NCBI GenBank assembly: GCA_033065855.1
Contig: JAVXUO010002167.1
Coordinates: 1 to 64,000 of the forward strand
Reading direction: 5' to 3'
Origin: Escallonia rubra
Lineage: Eukaryota > Streptophyta > Magnoliopsida > Escalloniales > Escalloniaceae
DNA length: 64,000 nucleotides
Under the pieces are notes generated by a model that saw nothing but the letters and a program-made list of their open reading frames with translations, was not told the DNA's origin and did no database searches. Both the position numbers and the translations under genes were made by a program. Position 1 is the first letter of the stretch. Each line of letters begins with the position of its first letter. Below, piece by piece: positions 11,580-22,587 of the stretch.

Positions 11580-12599
11580 AAAAAATATCTGAAATGTGTT
11601 TGAAATAATCTCTCCTACGTGTCCAGTCATCTGTAAATAAGTTTGCCTGCTCATATTGCTGTCGTGATTGCTCCAGAGAACTAAAATTATTACCTTCTAA
11701 TAGTGTAATCTACAAATTTGCATGAATATTTGGACCATTTTGAACGGGACTGTCTGAGTATTAAGTCGCAAGCTTTTCCTAAAACTTCTTGTGTGGAGTT
11801 CTACGGTCACCACCTTCGCATCCAAAGAGCACTTCTCTCCGTTTACGCTTTACCTTTGTCTTTGTTAAATTGATGCTCTTTAGTCACATATTTATATTTT
11901 TGTGACAAATATGTAGGCAGTAAATCTTGACGAATGTGTTTGCGAATAACTCGTTTAGATAATAAATTTACTGTAATGTATTCAAAAAAAATTAATATTT
12001 ACATAAATCATATAAATTGAAGCTTGGACTTCGAGGTCCTAAAATTATTTAGCCCAAAACCCCAAGCTCACTTTTAAACAGAGAGTTAGAGACTGTTTGA
12101 TAAAAGGGAAATTTAAGTGATGAAAAAGTTAAGCGCTGAATTTATAAAACTGAAAACTTTAAGTCATTGAATTTTTACTAAAAAATTAGTTAATTTGTTT
12201 GGTAAATAAAAAACAAATGTCTGAAAATTATTTATTTATAAATTTATCTATTTTTACCAAAATTATGCATTTGTTTATGTACTTTATAACTTTCTGGGGG
12301 GGCTAAAATCGTGTTGGTAATGGCGGTGATAGTGACGATAGAGTGGTGGTGGTGGCGGCGGAGGCGAAAAGGTGTCAATAGCGGAGGTTATGGTGCGTGA
12401 AGACGTGGTGTTGATAATTGTGATGATAGGGATCGACAACAATATGATAGTCATGGCAGTGGTTATAGTGTGGTGGATCTTTGGATAATTTTGGCGAAAA
12501 TGGACGTGGTGACAATAACGACGGTATGGTGGAGGTGGATGTGTCCTTGTGGTGGTGGTGATAGTGGCTAGGTCATAATAATTGTGGTGTGGTGGTAGC
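11580..12599. other. 3' flank of plastid-protein gene, then GTGG-rich low-complexity DNA
   Basis: 11580 to about 11800 is the likely 3' untranslated and terminator region of the plastid-protein gene; no canonical polyadenylation signal was assigned. From 12093 (CTGTTTGATAAAAGGG) the sequence resembles one end of a hAT-type MITE. It passes into a GGTGG/GTGATAG-rich tract at about 12300-12599. Matching GTGGTGG-rich sequence resumes after the Helitron at 18580-18660, so 12093-18848 may be one old element split by later insertions. Confidence 0.45.
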
Positions 12600-13217
12600 A
12601 AAAGGAAAGGGTTAAATAGGGAATGACCCCTTCTACTTTATACGCTTTGCAATTTGCCCTCCTCCACTTCAAACTTAAGCACTAAATCCCCCACAGTTAT
12701 CGAAATTGAGCACAGTTAACGTGACGTAACAGATCTATGTCAAATGTCATTTTTATCCTTCTCATATATCCAGTTAATTTTGCCGTAACTTTTTGCCCAA
12801 AGCTTCTCAATCTCTCTGCCTTCTCCCCTTTCATCTTCTCTCAAAACTAGAAAACCAGAGACTAACCCCTCATATTTTTCATCTTGCGTTCTCATTACCT
12901 TTAACCAAACCTTACCCACTTATCACTACCCACATATCTCTACCCAGCAGCTCTGCGCCGATCGAGCGGTGCATCATTACAGCCACCGGCGTCTGGTGGG
13001 GCCATCACCGCCAACACCACCGTCGCCGCTAAGCTGTCGAATTAGCCACACATCGAAAACAACAATCAAACCTAGAGAGAGAGAGAGAGAGAGAGAGAGA
13101 AGAACTTTGGAGATGGCCGAGTGAAGCACAGTCGTCGGTGGCCACAGCTACCAGCCCAGAAGACGCATGCGTCACAGCCAGCACCAGCATCGCCGATATT
13201 CTGACCAAGCTCACGGA

Positions 13218-16200
13218 CAGTGGCAGAACCAGGATTTCATCCCAGGAGGGGCTAAAAATATATCGAAGGAGATAAATATTTTTATAAGTATAATAGCACA
13301 CAAAAACAAAGTGCACTTTTCGATAATACACAAAACATACTAAAAAGTATCTAAAAGGTCTTATTAAGTTTCATGAGAGCCACTAAGGACTCTTTACAAC
13401 ACAAAAGAAGAGAATACAAAATACACATTTCAGTGTTTACAAACGAAAGCACTAAATAACTACTCGATGAGGCGGCGAATATTGGTAGCGTTTGATAACA
13501 GCCTCATTTGTAATAGTTTTGAAGACATTCTTCTCGATGTAACAAACCGAGCTATCATTCATCCATTCGTCTCCCATGCGATTCCGAAGTCGAGTCTTTA
13601 TTATCTTCATTGCAGAGAAAGCTCTTTCTACAGTAGCAGTTGCAACAGGTAAAAGTAAGACCAATCTCAAAAGCAAGAACACCAAAGGATATATCACATC
13701 CTTTTTCAACTCAACTAACTTTATAACAAGTTCACCAATTCCCCTGATTTCATAAAGTTCTTCACAGGAGCGCACATCCATAATATAAGTCTCGAGCTGA
13801 CTTTAAAGTACCCTAAGCTCTATCGGCGAAAAGTCATATGGATAAAACTGTGCAAGACGTATCAACTTTTGCTTATTAAAAGCAGAAAAACCATCACTTG
13901 GATCGAGACATGCCATACACATAAGCAACTCCGTGGTTACCTCACTAAAACGATTATTCAACTCACTGATTTGCAAATCAACAACCGTTAAAAAAATATC
14001 AACACGATAATGGTAAAAAATTGTACCTTCTTCAGCACTACTACTTTGCCTCCCCGGGGCTACAAACCTCGCACTCATGTCCAATACGTGAATATCGTGT
14101 TTTACACAAAATTGTGAAACCTCTTCCAGCAAGTTTTCCAACCCTCGATCTCTAAAGTCCTGCAATCGTCGCTTTGTTATACTTACCAACTTCATTGCAT
14201 TCACAATGTTTTGATTTTTCTTTTGTAATGCTTGTGAAAGTTCATTCGTCATCCCCAAAATATTTATCATCAAATGCATGTTGAAGGCAAAATCATAAGT
14301 TGGCACCGAGTTCAAAAGACCCAATGCTTCACCTCTCTATTCATAATCTGTAGCATCCTCAACAACCTTATTAAGCACACATATCACCGAAGCAAACATT
14401 TGACTCAAATTCAATAATGCACCGTAATGTGATCCCCAACGGGTCTCTCCTGCTCTTTTGATGCTAGTTTCTTGATTTAAACCTCGACCACTGACGATAT
14501 CACCACTCTCAAGGTCACGAGCAAGTCTAATGGCTTCACTTTCTCGAATAGCATCTCTTCGCTTGCATGAAACTCCCACAGTGTTGACTACCTTAGCAAC
14601 CAAATTAAAAAGCAATGCAATCTGAGCATGTTTTTTTGCAACGGCTACAAGAGTTAGCTGAAGTTGATGAGCAAATCAATGAATATAATAAGCACTTTCA
14701 TTCTCCCTCTGAATTAAGGTTTTAAGACCATTAAATTCACCTTGCATATTACTTGCTCCATCATAGCCTTGTCCACAAATTCTTGAAATGCTCAATTCAT
14801 GCATTGCAAATAAACTGTCAATCGCGTCTTTCAATGATAAGGCAGCGGTATTGGCAACATGGACAATACCAAGAAAACGTTCAATCACACGTCCTCTTTT
14901 GTCCACATATCTCAAGACAACTCCCATTTGTTCTTTGACTGAAATATCACGACACTCGTCAACTAAGATGGAAAATAATTCAGTTTTCATGTCCCCAACA
15001 ATTGCATCTCTTATTTCTTCGGCAATGGCACTAACAATTTCTTTCTGAACTTTTGGTGATGTCAATTTGAGGTTCTGAGGAGCATTCGACAACACGACTT
15101 TTTTCACATTTTCATTGTAATCAGCAATAAACTCTAACAGTTCTAGAAAATTTCCTTGATTTTCAGATTCATCAGATTCATCGTGCCCACGGAAAGACAA
15201 GCCTTGACGTAAGAGAAACCGAATAACATCAATTGATGCAGTCAAGCGAGTACGGTATTGAAGCCTACTTTCATCTGTTTGCTTGGACAAAACTACTTCA
15301 ATACTCTGCTGAGGGTTATCAAATGCTTGACACTTAGTTAAAGCAAGGTTGTGTACACTACCAACTTCTCCAACATGTTTTTGCAATTTCTCCTTCTTTC
15401 TCCAATCGTTAAAACCATGCCTAACAAAAGTACCACCACCCCCTTGCTCCCCATGAACACTTCCGAACAAGTAGCAACACAAACAATATGCTTCATCTTT
15501 TGCTACATTATACTCCAACCAACTCGGATAAATGTCAAACCAAGAAGAAACAAATCGACGAGACTGAGTTCCTAATTGTGTAAATGGAAAATTGTGGTGA
15601 CGAGGTTGGCAAGGACCTTTCGACCAATACGCTCGTCGAACTTTATCTCGAACATTAGGACCATAATCTAAAATATTCGGACGCAACCCAGGATCTGAAA
15701 TAAGCTTATCAGAATTGAACTCATCGCTAGCTCTGCTTGAATGTCCGGAATGAATATCACGATACACAATGGGAACCTTGTCCGTTACTGTTGGAATCGG
15801 AGACTCATTCTTATTAGACTGCAATAATTCTTCCACCTTTGCTTTCTTTTTAAAGAACCTTTCCATTCTGAAAAAAATATATTTTATTTTAAGTATCAAT
15901 CCATCAATTATCAATCAAATAACCTAGTTAATTACAAATATTTTATTCTTTTACTTTTTTAGTCATGTTTTATTATCGCGTTAACCTAATTAACTTAATT
16001 TCAACCCTCCATTCAACTAAATCACATATCCGACATCTCAATCCAATTGGGTCCCATCCTCCATCAACCATCTCAATTCTCAAATGCTCAATGCACAATT
16101 AACAACATATAATCAGCATGAAAATAATCTCAATTTTTAAATGCACAATTAACACAACCTAAAATTATCAATCAAATAATCAATGCTCAAACGGGATAAA

Positions 16201-17007
16201 AATCCAATTGGGTCCCATCCTCCATCAACAATCTCAAATCTAAGTGCTCAATGCACGATTAACATCCATAAAGCATCAATTAATAATCTAAATTATCAAA
16301 TACACAACTAATAACCTAAAATTATTAATCAAATAATCAATTCTCAATAGCAAAAGAAATTGTTCAAAATACACACTGACCTCAGTCCTCAGAAATCAGA
16401 ACGGCATCGCCGGAGTTGGGTGGGGACTAGCCAACTTAGAGGTGAACTTAGATCTGCCAGATCTAATCTGGCTGGAGTCGCCGGAGTTGGGTGGGGACTG
16501 ACCGGAGTTGGGGTAGGGACCGCCGGACTGGGGAGGCCTTCACCAATCACCGGCTTCGCGCTTCGGAGTTCGGAATCTGGGGACGGCGACCGGTGACCGC
16601 GGGTCGGTGGGTGGTGCCGGAGTGCGGCGAGCCTCGGTGGCTCAGTGGCTGAGAGAGCCGACTGCCGAGAGAGGAGGAAAGATGCCGGCAGCCGGCGTGA
16701 CCGGTGACTCGTGAGACTTGATTGACGCCACCGTCGCCACGCCTGAGAGAGCTGAGAGCCAGAGAGAGGAGGAGAGCTGCCGTCTGCCGCCGTGCCACGG
16801 TGTCGGCGGTGAGCCGGTGTCCGCCTGTCCGGTGAGTCGGTGACTGACTGTGAGAGTGAGATTGTGAGAGTCGGCCGAGAGAGGAGGAGAGAGAGAGAGA
16901 GGAAAAGTGGAAAATGAAAAAAAAACACTATATATATTTATTTATTTTTTTTCAAAATCTCAGGAGGGGCTATATTCCCCTCTCGTACAAGCCTAGTTCC
17001 GCCCCTG
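13218..17007 (-). mobile_element. hAT-superfamily DNA transposon nested in the MULE
   Basis: The left end starts CAGTGGCAGAACCAGG at 13218. The right end, reverse-complemented from 17007, starts CAGGGGCGGAACTAGG. Just inside both ends is an AGGAGGGGCTA-type block, also inverted. The 8-bp flanks are CTCACGGA (13210-13217) and CTCACAGA (17008-17015), a hAT-length target duplication with one difference. The 3790-bp element carries a minus-strand transposase gene with three premature stops. Between the transposase start and the right end there is a diverged 161-bp direct repeat (16040 and 16201) and a GC-rich region, 16380-16900. Confidence 0.92.
13452..15866 (-). pseudogene. hAT transposase (TTF/MYM-type zinc-finger family), three in-frame stops
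   Basis: From ATG at 15866 (MERFFKKKAKVEELL) to the final stop at 13452 the whole transposase lies in one reading frame of 804 codons plus stop. Three premature stops interrupt it: TGA at 14676-14678 where the family normally has Cys (...YYIH*FAHQLQLTL), TAG at 14337-14339, and TAA at 13803-13805. The N-terminal third carries the TTF-type domain (FPFTQLGTQSRRFVSSWF, then EAYCLCCYLFG). The central part has ILVDECRDISVKEQM and GQGYDGASNMQG, the usual DDE-core context of this family. The C-terminus has the hAT dimerisation motif (ATVERAFSAMKIIKTRLRN). No frameshift is needed to read it. Inactivation by point mutation alone suggests a fairly young copy. Read-through apart, it cannot make full-length enzyme. 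Confidence 0.93.
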
Positions 17008-17631
17008 CTCACAGATCGACGTCGACCGCCACTCATTCGTCCAGATCGGTCCACCGCGACCGACGCTGGTCTAGATCGCGTAACCAAGTCCAGATCGCAT
17101 AACCAAGTCCGCCGCTGGTCCAGATCCAATCACCGGTCGCTGTCAGGGACCTCCAACCATCGGCCCCTCCCGATCGTCGCCATCGATCTGCGCACCACCT
17201 CGATGTCACTGGTCCAGTCAACACCACTGCGATTGGAAGCACCCTTGCCGGTGCCGTCTCGCCGTATGTTGATTACTCGTTTCTGGCCTGACATTGTGAT
17301 CCATTATGGCAGAGATATGTGGGTAGAGAACCCAAATGTAGTTGGGAGGTTATTGGTAGAGGATCAAAGAGACTATTGGAAGTTGTTAGGAAAGAAATGA
17401 GGGTAAGGAATAGAGTTTGTGACTAGAAAGGTCATTTTGGTCTTCAAAAAGTACTTTTGGGCGCCATTTCATTCCCTCCAAAAAAAACGCAGCTAACTTG
17501 AATGATTTTCGTTAACTGTGCCCATTTTCTTAAACTATGGGGGGTTTAGTACTTAAGTTTAAAGTAGAGGGGGGTAAAACGCACAACGTGTAAAGTCGAG
17601 GGGGTCATTCCCTATTTAACCCAAAAGGAAA

Positions 17632-18578
17632 TCTAATTATATATATATGAAAGTCGAAACTGAGATAATGTGTCCACATCACCGCCTACGTGGACACTTT
17701 CATTTTTTTGCCATGTGGATTAAAAAAATTTACTATAATATATTTACTTCTAAATTTATATCCTTAAAATTTAGTCATTTCAAATGAGTGATTGAAGACA
17801 TTCATTTATACACATTAGCCTTAACTGATTTTTCTTTTAAATTTGAAAATCTTACCATTATCATCTTTTCCATTGATCCCCCAAAATCTTTCCTTGAATC
17901 TCACAAAATTGTAATATTATAAATATATATGTTATAATTGTCACATGAATCCTATCATTTCTTTTATTCAACATTATGAACCCACTTTTCACCTCAAGCA
18001 TTTTTTGCCTGAAAATTGAAAGTTTTAGGAGTTGAATGCTAACATCGATTCAAGAAAAAAAAAGTTTCAATGCATTTCTTAGTTGTTATAGAATTTGATA
18101 ATCTTATGTTATCTACAATATCTTTACATAGAAAGAATGAGCCAAGATAGACCTAAATTTGTATTTTTTATTTTTATATTACGTCTTTAAGCTTCTCATT
18201 TGTTACCAAATTTGTTTATTTTATATTTCTGTGTATTTAAATGTTATTTGTTTTCTTTATCTCATGTGCAATATTTCACGACTTTCTTTTTAATAAAAGA
18301 GTACTAAATTTCACTTTTTTTTATTACTATTATATCACAACATAAGTACACTTCAAAAGTATCGCTTATGATCATCTAACGTATTATTGTACGAAAAATA
18401 CTTTTTAGATCTCGCTTATAATTTTGACATTCAAAGAAATTCACATTCCTTTTACGTATACTTTTGATATATGGTTATTTATAACACATTTGTATTACAA
18501 AATTCATTCAAATAGTCAAATAATTTTTTTATAATTTTTACACAGTGCTCCGTGTGCAACGCACGAGATTAAAGCTAG
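17632..18578 (+). mobile_element. Non-autonomous Helitron, copy 1
   Basis: The 5' end is TCTAATTATATATATATGAAAG, preceded by A (17631). The 3' end is CTAG (18575-18578), followed by T. About 10 bases before the end is a short GC-rich hairpin, CGTGTGCAACGCACG (18551-18565). A 5'-TC, hairpin, 3'-CTRR and insertion between A and T are the defining features of Helitrons. The 947-bp interior is AT-rich with no Rep/helicase coding. The 5' terminus directly abuts the right target duplication of the MULE. A second copy with the same ends is at 42798-43627. Confidence 0.87.
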
Positions 18579-19634
18579 TAATGATTGTGGTGGTGGTTAT
18601 TTGTGGTGGAGGTTATGTTACCTATAAATTAATTGAGGTGACATCGTGGTGATAATTATTTTTTTTATGTAAAAATATGTTGAATAACTTTTAAGCATCT
18701 CACTTAAAATTAAGTAACACTAACTTAAAATTTTAATTTATTTTTAATAAGAATTAATTTTTAAGTAATACAGGACTTAGCGTTATCAAACTCACTTAAT
18801 TAATAATCATTGAAAACTTAAGTGTTTAATTGCGTGATAGACACGCCCTTGTTCTCACACTACGGTCCTCACATTTCTCAGCCTCTATCTGCTCTCTCTC
18901 TCGTCACGCACACAGAGACACAAAAGAACACACACACACACTCTTCCTCTTGCACTACGGCGGAGCAATGGCAACGTTCTGATCCCACGCCGGAGCGATT
19001 ACAGACATCAGATCTGGGATCGTACATCCTCACCCCTCCACTATTCGTCAAGATTCTGATGTCGATGTGCAATTCCATTGAACATTATAATTTGGTCGAC
19101 GGAAGGTTTCAATCCGTCTGTCGTTTCTAGTACGGCGGTAGTATGTTGGTCGGAATTTGGCAGTTTCAGGTTTCATCTTTGAGCTCTGGAACGGGTTTTG
19201 AAGTTCGAAGTCGGTTCGCATATTTACACGATCTTGAGTTCTTGAACGGGTTTTGAAGCTTGAATCCGGTTCGCATATCTATACGATCTAGCCGAGCAGA
19301 TTCGGCGCTCTTCGGGTCCGATTCGGTTCGTATTTCTAAAAGTCTAAAATAGGATTTCATTCATAATCTTGTTGGTTGAGTAAATAGGATAATTCAGACG
19401 TTATCTAACTGTATACAGCCCTGACTCTGCCATATCAATTCTAACAACTACAGATGTCTCGAGTTGTGCTATAGCTCGACTTCTAAGGCTTTTCACTTTC
19501 CAAAGTTGTTAGTCGGCGTAATTTTTCATTCAATATATGTGAACCATCAAAGTCCTAGTATTCATGGATTTGCTATAATGTCAAGATTCATATAATTTGT
19601 ATGTGAACTGGTTCATATGTAAAGCTTATTGCAG
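18579..19634 (+). other. Upstream region of the F-box gene
   Basis: 18579-18660 is GTGG-rich and 18660-18848 is AT-rich and resembles the second end of an old MITE. A CT-rich leader-like stretch starts at about 18850 (CTCTCTCTCTCGTCACGCACACAG). The sequence TTATTGCAG immediately before the F-box ATG is a good 3' splice site, so a 5'-UTR intron ending at 19634 is likely. The donor cannot be fixed by eye. The small frame 18822-19130 could be an upstream ORF in the leader but has no recognisable product. Confidence 0.4.
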
Positions 19635-20576
19635 ATGAAGAGATCAACAAGATCAAAGAGAGAGAGAGGAAGAGAAGGAAGAGAATACGAAGACCACTTC
19701 CATCGATTGGCAGACGAACTCCTCCTACTTATCTTCACTAAAGTTGCTGATTTTAAGTTCCTATGCCAATGCTCACTCGTCTCCAAACACTTCGCCTCCG
19801 CCATCCGTTGCATCCCTGCCATTTCTATCACTATACCTTGCCCTGAACGCAAGTCCTCCGTTCATTGGCATCCTTCTTTTTGCGCTGGTCCCTACCGACC
19901 TCATATGGAGAATGCCGTAGAATTCCTAAAGAAGTTCTTGGCAGTTCGATATCTCAACGTGGAGTTCCAATCCCAAGGCAATGGCAATGACGATGGTGAT
20001 GGTGGCGGCGATCGGCCATCATTCTGGCTTAAATGGAAGGCCGAATTTGGAATTCATATGGAAAGTTTAGTCGCGATCCACGAGTCTGGTGACACAGAAA
20101 TGGCGCGAAGCACTAAATGTTTGGCGGCCTACTTTGACGGGTTCCTCTGGCATTTTTTGCTGCTAGTACTAGTCCAAAATCATCCCACGCTGCAGAGCAT
20201 CACAATTACTGATACAAGGAAACAGGGGAAGATTTGCGTTAAAGATGAACAGCTTGTAGAGTTTAGAAGGGCTTTGATGAGAAGCCCAGTCATGCCTTGC
20301 AAAGACTACTATGGTGCCTACAAAATCTATGCAAGAGGTAGGTGGAATTCGCACACATTCGGTCAATTGCCTGTTTTGCGTCTGCCTTGGTCTGGTCACA
20401 GTATGAAGGATGTGCGCGTTTCAATCTGGAGAAACCTGGAGAAACAGCCCCCAGTGAATACAAATAATGATGATCTAATAGCTTGCCATTTTGAAGAGGA
20501 AGAAAAGCTTTTGGGGGAAGCTTTAACATGTGTGTTGATGAATCACAAGGACAGACTGAAAACAGAATACTATTGA
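19635..20576 (+). CDS. F-box protein, AUF/At4g18380-like
   Basis: An uninterrupted 313-residue frame starts at the first ATG, 19635 (MKRSTRSKRERGREG). Residues about 20-65 form an N-terminal F-box (DHFHRLADELLLLIFTKVAD... CSLVSKHFASAI), the SKP1-binding module of SCF ubiquitin ligases. The long C-terminal part, with LKKFLAVRYLNVEF, an acidic low-complexity loop (NGNDDGDGGGD), VQNHPTLQSITITD and LRLPWSGHSMKDV, follows the layout of the plant auxin-upregulated F-box family as I remember it. The end, LGEALTCVLMNHKDR, matches the usual C-terminus, so the gene looks complete. No LRR or kelch repeats are visible. The very basic first 18 residues could be a nuclear-localisation signal. The target substrate is unknown. 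Substrate recruitment to SCF is inferred from the family. Confidence 0.88.
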   Translation: MKRSTRSKRERGREGREYEDHFHRLADELLLLIFTKVADFKFLCQCSLVSKHFASAIRCIPAISITIPCPERKSSVHWHPSFCAGPYRPHMENAVEFLKKFLAVRYLNVEFQSQGNGNDDGDGGGDRPSFWLKWKAEFGIHMESLVAIHESGDTEMARSTKCLAAYFDGFLWHFLLLVLVQNHPTLQSITITDTRKQGKICVKDEQLVEFRRALMRSPVMPCKDYYGAYKIYARGRWNSHTFGQLPVLRLPWSGHSMKDVRVSIWRNLEKQPPVNTNNDDLIACHFEEEEKLLGEALTCVLMNHKDRLKTEYY

Positions 20577-21993
20577 TTCGTAATGACCAGTTAGGATTGG
20601 TAAAGCACGAGCAACTTTGTTTGAACTTTCCATGTTTCTTCTTCAAGTCCTTATCCATCAAGTATGCCTGCCTTTGCTTGCTTTCCACGTCTTAAAGGAG
20701 CAATTCCAGCTGGGCCGGGAAAAGAAGGTACCACATTTCGATCTCCAGATGATTAATTAGAACTCCGAAACTCAATGCATATATGTCGTGCTGAAATATG
20801 AGCTACTTCATTGCCCAATGTGTGAACATGGTGAAACCGTATCTATTGGAAAATCCTCAAGCCGATGGTCCACCTTGAACAATATTGAACAATGATCAGG
20901 TGGCCTGGTCACGGAACCAGGCACGGCGGCAGACGGGTGTCACGCTGCGTGGAGATAGGATAGGATAGGCGATCCCTAGGTGACCAAGTCGTGGGGCGGA
21001 TGCGAATTAGAGTTCAGATTCTAGTGCGCAAAAGCTTCAGTTGAAGTTGTGCGACGACTCAACTTTGAACTGTTTAAAGCAGTTTTAACCGCTCTAGAAT
21101 CAATCTATACCGTCTAACTTGACTTGCTAAGGTTCATTGTTAGCACAAAGTTCTTCTGGGTGAGGTGAGTAACTCGGCAGCCCATGCGTAACTACTCTAA
21201 TGAAATGACAAAAGTTTAACACTTTTGGGTTCGAGACCACGTCCATCCAGGTTTGCTTGGGCTGGTAATAGCGGGAATTAGCTTCAATTTTGTCGTCCTA
21301 CTAAAGATTGAAGCTGTTTTCCTGCTGGTGTCAAACGTAAAGATTTGTTTTTGAATTACAATTGTGGTATAAATGATACGTTGCCTTTGGGTAATAGGTT
21401 TAGACAAAGTCATAGTAGTGGTGTTAGCCCGTTCTTACTGAGCACACACGACCGCAAATTTGGCGCCACGTCCAATTCGGTCAACTTGGTCAAAGTTAAC
21501 GGGTTAAAGTGGTGGCTTGGCGCCCAACTTGAGATCCACGTGCCGATGAGCGTAACGTAAAATTGTGGTACTATAAGATGAATCGATTTTGAAACGCAAT
21601 GGAGGAGATCTTATTCTTTTGCAACTGATTTTCTTGATTTTGTTATGCAATTTTACGAATTTAATAAATAAATAAAGACGAATCGTTTGGTAGAATATGC
21701 AAAATACTCTAAATACTGTTGTCTAAAAGTTTTGAAACTTGCATAATACTATTATTTACTGTAAAAGGATCCTTAATTTTGCTTGTTTAGAGTATAAATA
21801 AGGTAGCGTTTAATAGAGTTTGCAGTTTTGAGTTTTTTTTTTTCTTGAAAACTGAAAAAAAGTTTTGTTTTGTTTTTTTTTAGTTTGCAGTTTTGAGTTT
21901 TTTTTTTCCTTGAAAACTGAAAAGAGTTTTGTTGTTTTTTTTTATCAATTTAAAAATTTGTTGAGCGTTTGACGGTGTTTCAATTTTCAAAAA
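20577..21993. other. F-box 3' flank and intergenic DNA
   Basis: The first 200-300 bp are the likely 3'-UTR and terminator of the F-box gene. GGATAGGATAGGATAGG (about 20950) is a minor short repeat. A tRNA B-box-like word (GGTTCGAGACC, 21228-21238) lies downstream of a weak A-box-like segment but gives no tRNA fold. At about 21810-21950 a TTTGCAGTTTTGAGTTTTTTTT...GAAAACTGAAAA block of about 65-70 bp is duplicated in tandem. No further gene is seen. Confidence 0.5.
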
Positions 21994-22203
21994 GGGATAA
22001 TTGCATTTTAGTTCCTTTTACTTTACCCGTTTTTTTTTATTTTAGTCCCTATTTTTCAAAAATCGTTAAAACTGACCCATGTATTATTCTCCGTCATCAT
22101 TTAATCCCCTCCATTACCTTTTTTCGTCCAAAATGATCACGTGACAGGCACGTGGTCACCTTCTTAGGGGTATTTCTGTCCAAATTGTTGCCCTAAACAA
22201 TAA

Positions 22204-22219
22204 CCCCCCCCCCCCCCCC
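22204..22219. repeat. Poly-C tract
   Basis: Sixteen consecutive C inside the second long-TIR element. It is the third such tract in the window. Confidence 0.9.
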
Positions 22220-22354
22220 TTCTCTCTCACAACCCCGCTGTCGCGTCCCTTAACGTCCCACTAGCACCATCATCAACCACCACCCAACATAAGTGCCTCA
22301 CCATTCGCTCTCCTTTCTCTCTTCTTTCTTCCACCGCTGTAACACAGGACCACC

Positions 22355-22475
22355 CAGTGTTATCAAAGGAGCAACTAGGCGCAAGGCGCACTCCTTGCGC
22401 CTCGCCTAGGGTTAGGTGCATCCCATTCGAAAAGGTGTGTGCCTTGTGCGCCTAGGCGCAAGGCGCAAAATCACG
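22355..22475. mobile_element. Orphan hAT-type left end with CCTAGGCGC-rich subterminal repeats
   Basis: CAGTGTTATCAAAGG at 22355 is the typical terminus of a hAT element. It is followed by several copies, in both orientations, of CTAGGCGCAAGGCGC, the subterminal repeat style of such elements. No matching right end (CCTTTGATAACACTG) was found before 24200, so the element is truncated or interrupted by the LTR-like block. Confidence 0.45.
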
Positions 22476-22587
22476 TCTAATACCTGTGGTAATGGACAAA
22501 ACAAACGAGTAGGGGGTGAGCTTGAATAGCCCAGTAAGTGGAAAACAAATGGGAAGCAAATACGATGATTTGTAGTCCAAAACAAAA

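Larger units (their letters stand above)
12600..17631. mobile_element. Mutator-like element (MULE) with ~110-bp TIRs and 9-bp target duplication
   Basis: The element body is 12609-17622. Its left end begins GGGTTAAATAGGGAATGACC, and the reverse complement of its right end begins identically. The two ends stay alignable for about 110 bp, through ...AACTTAAG(C/T)ACTAAA and GCACAGTTAACG. AAAAGGAAA flanks it exactly on both sides (12600-12608 and 17623-17631). Long TIRs plus a 9-bp duplication define a Mutator-like element. Without the nested hAT element and its extra 8 bp, the MULE is about 1.2 kb. Its interior is GC-richer than its surroundings and exon-like in texture, but I recognise no transposase and no captured gene. 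It is therefore a non-autonomous MULE, possibly a Pack-MULE. Confidence 0.9.

Noticed and set aside
16389..16928. 179-codon minus-strand frame near the hAT right end
   Set aside because: GC-rich, Ser/Arg/Pro-rich translation with equally open frames on the other strand. It lies in the upstream region of the transposase and has no motif.
21160..21240. tRNA or SINE head (B-box-like GGTTCGAGACC at 21228)
   Set aside because: A-box is weak, no cloverleaf can be formed, and no SINE tail or target duplication is seen.
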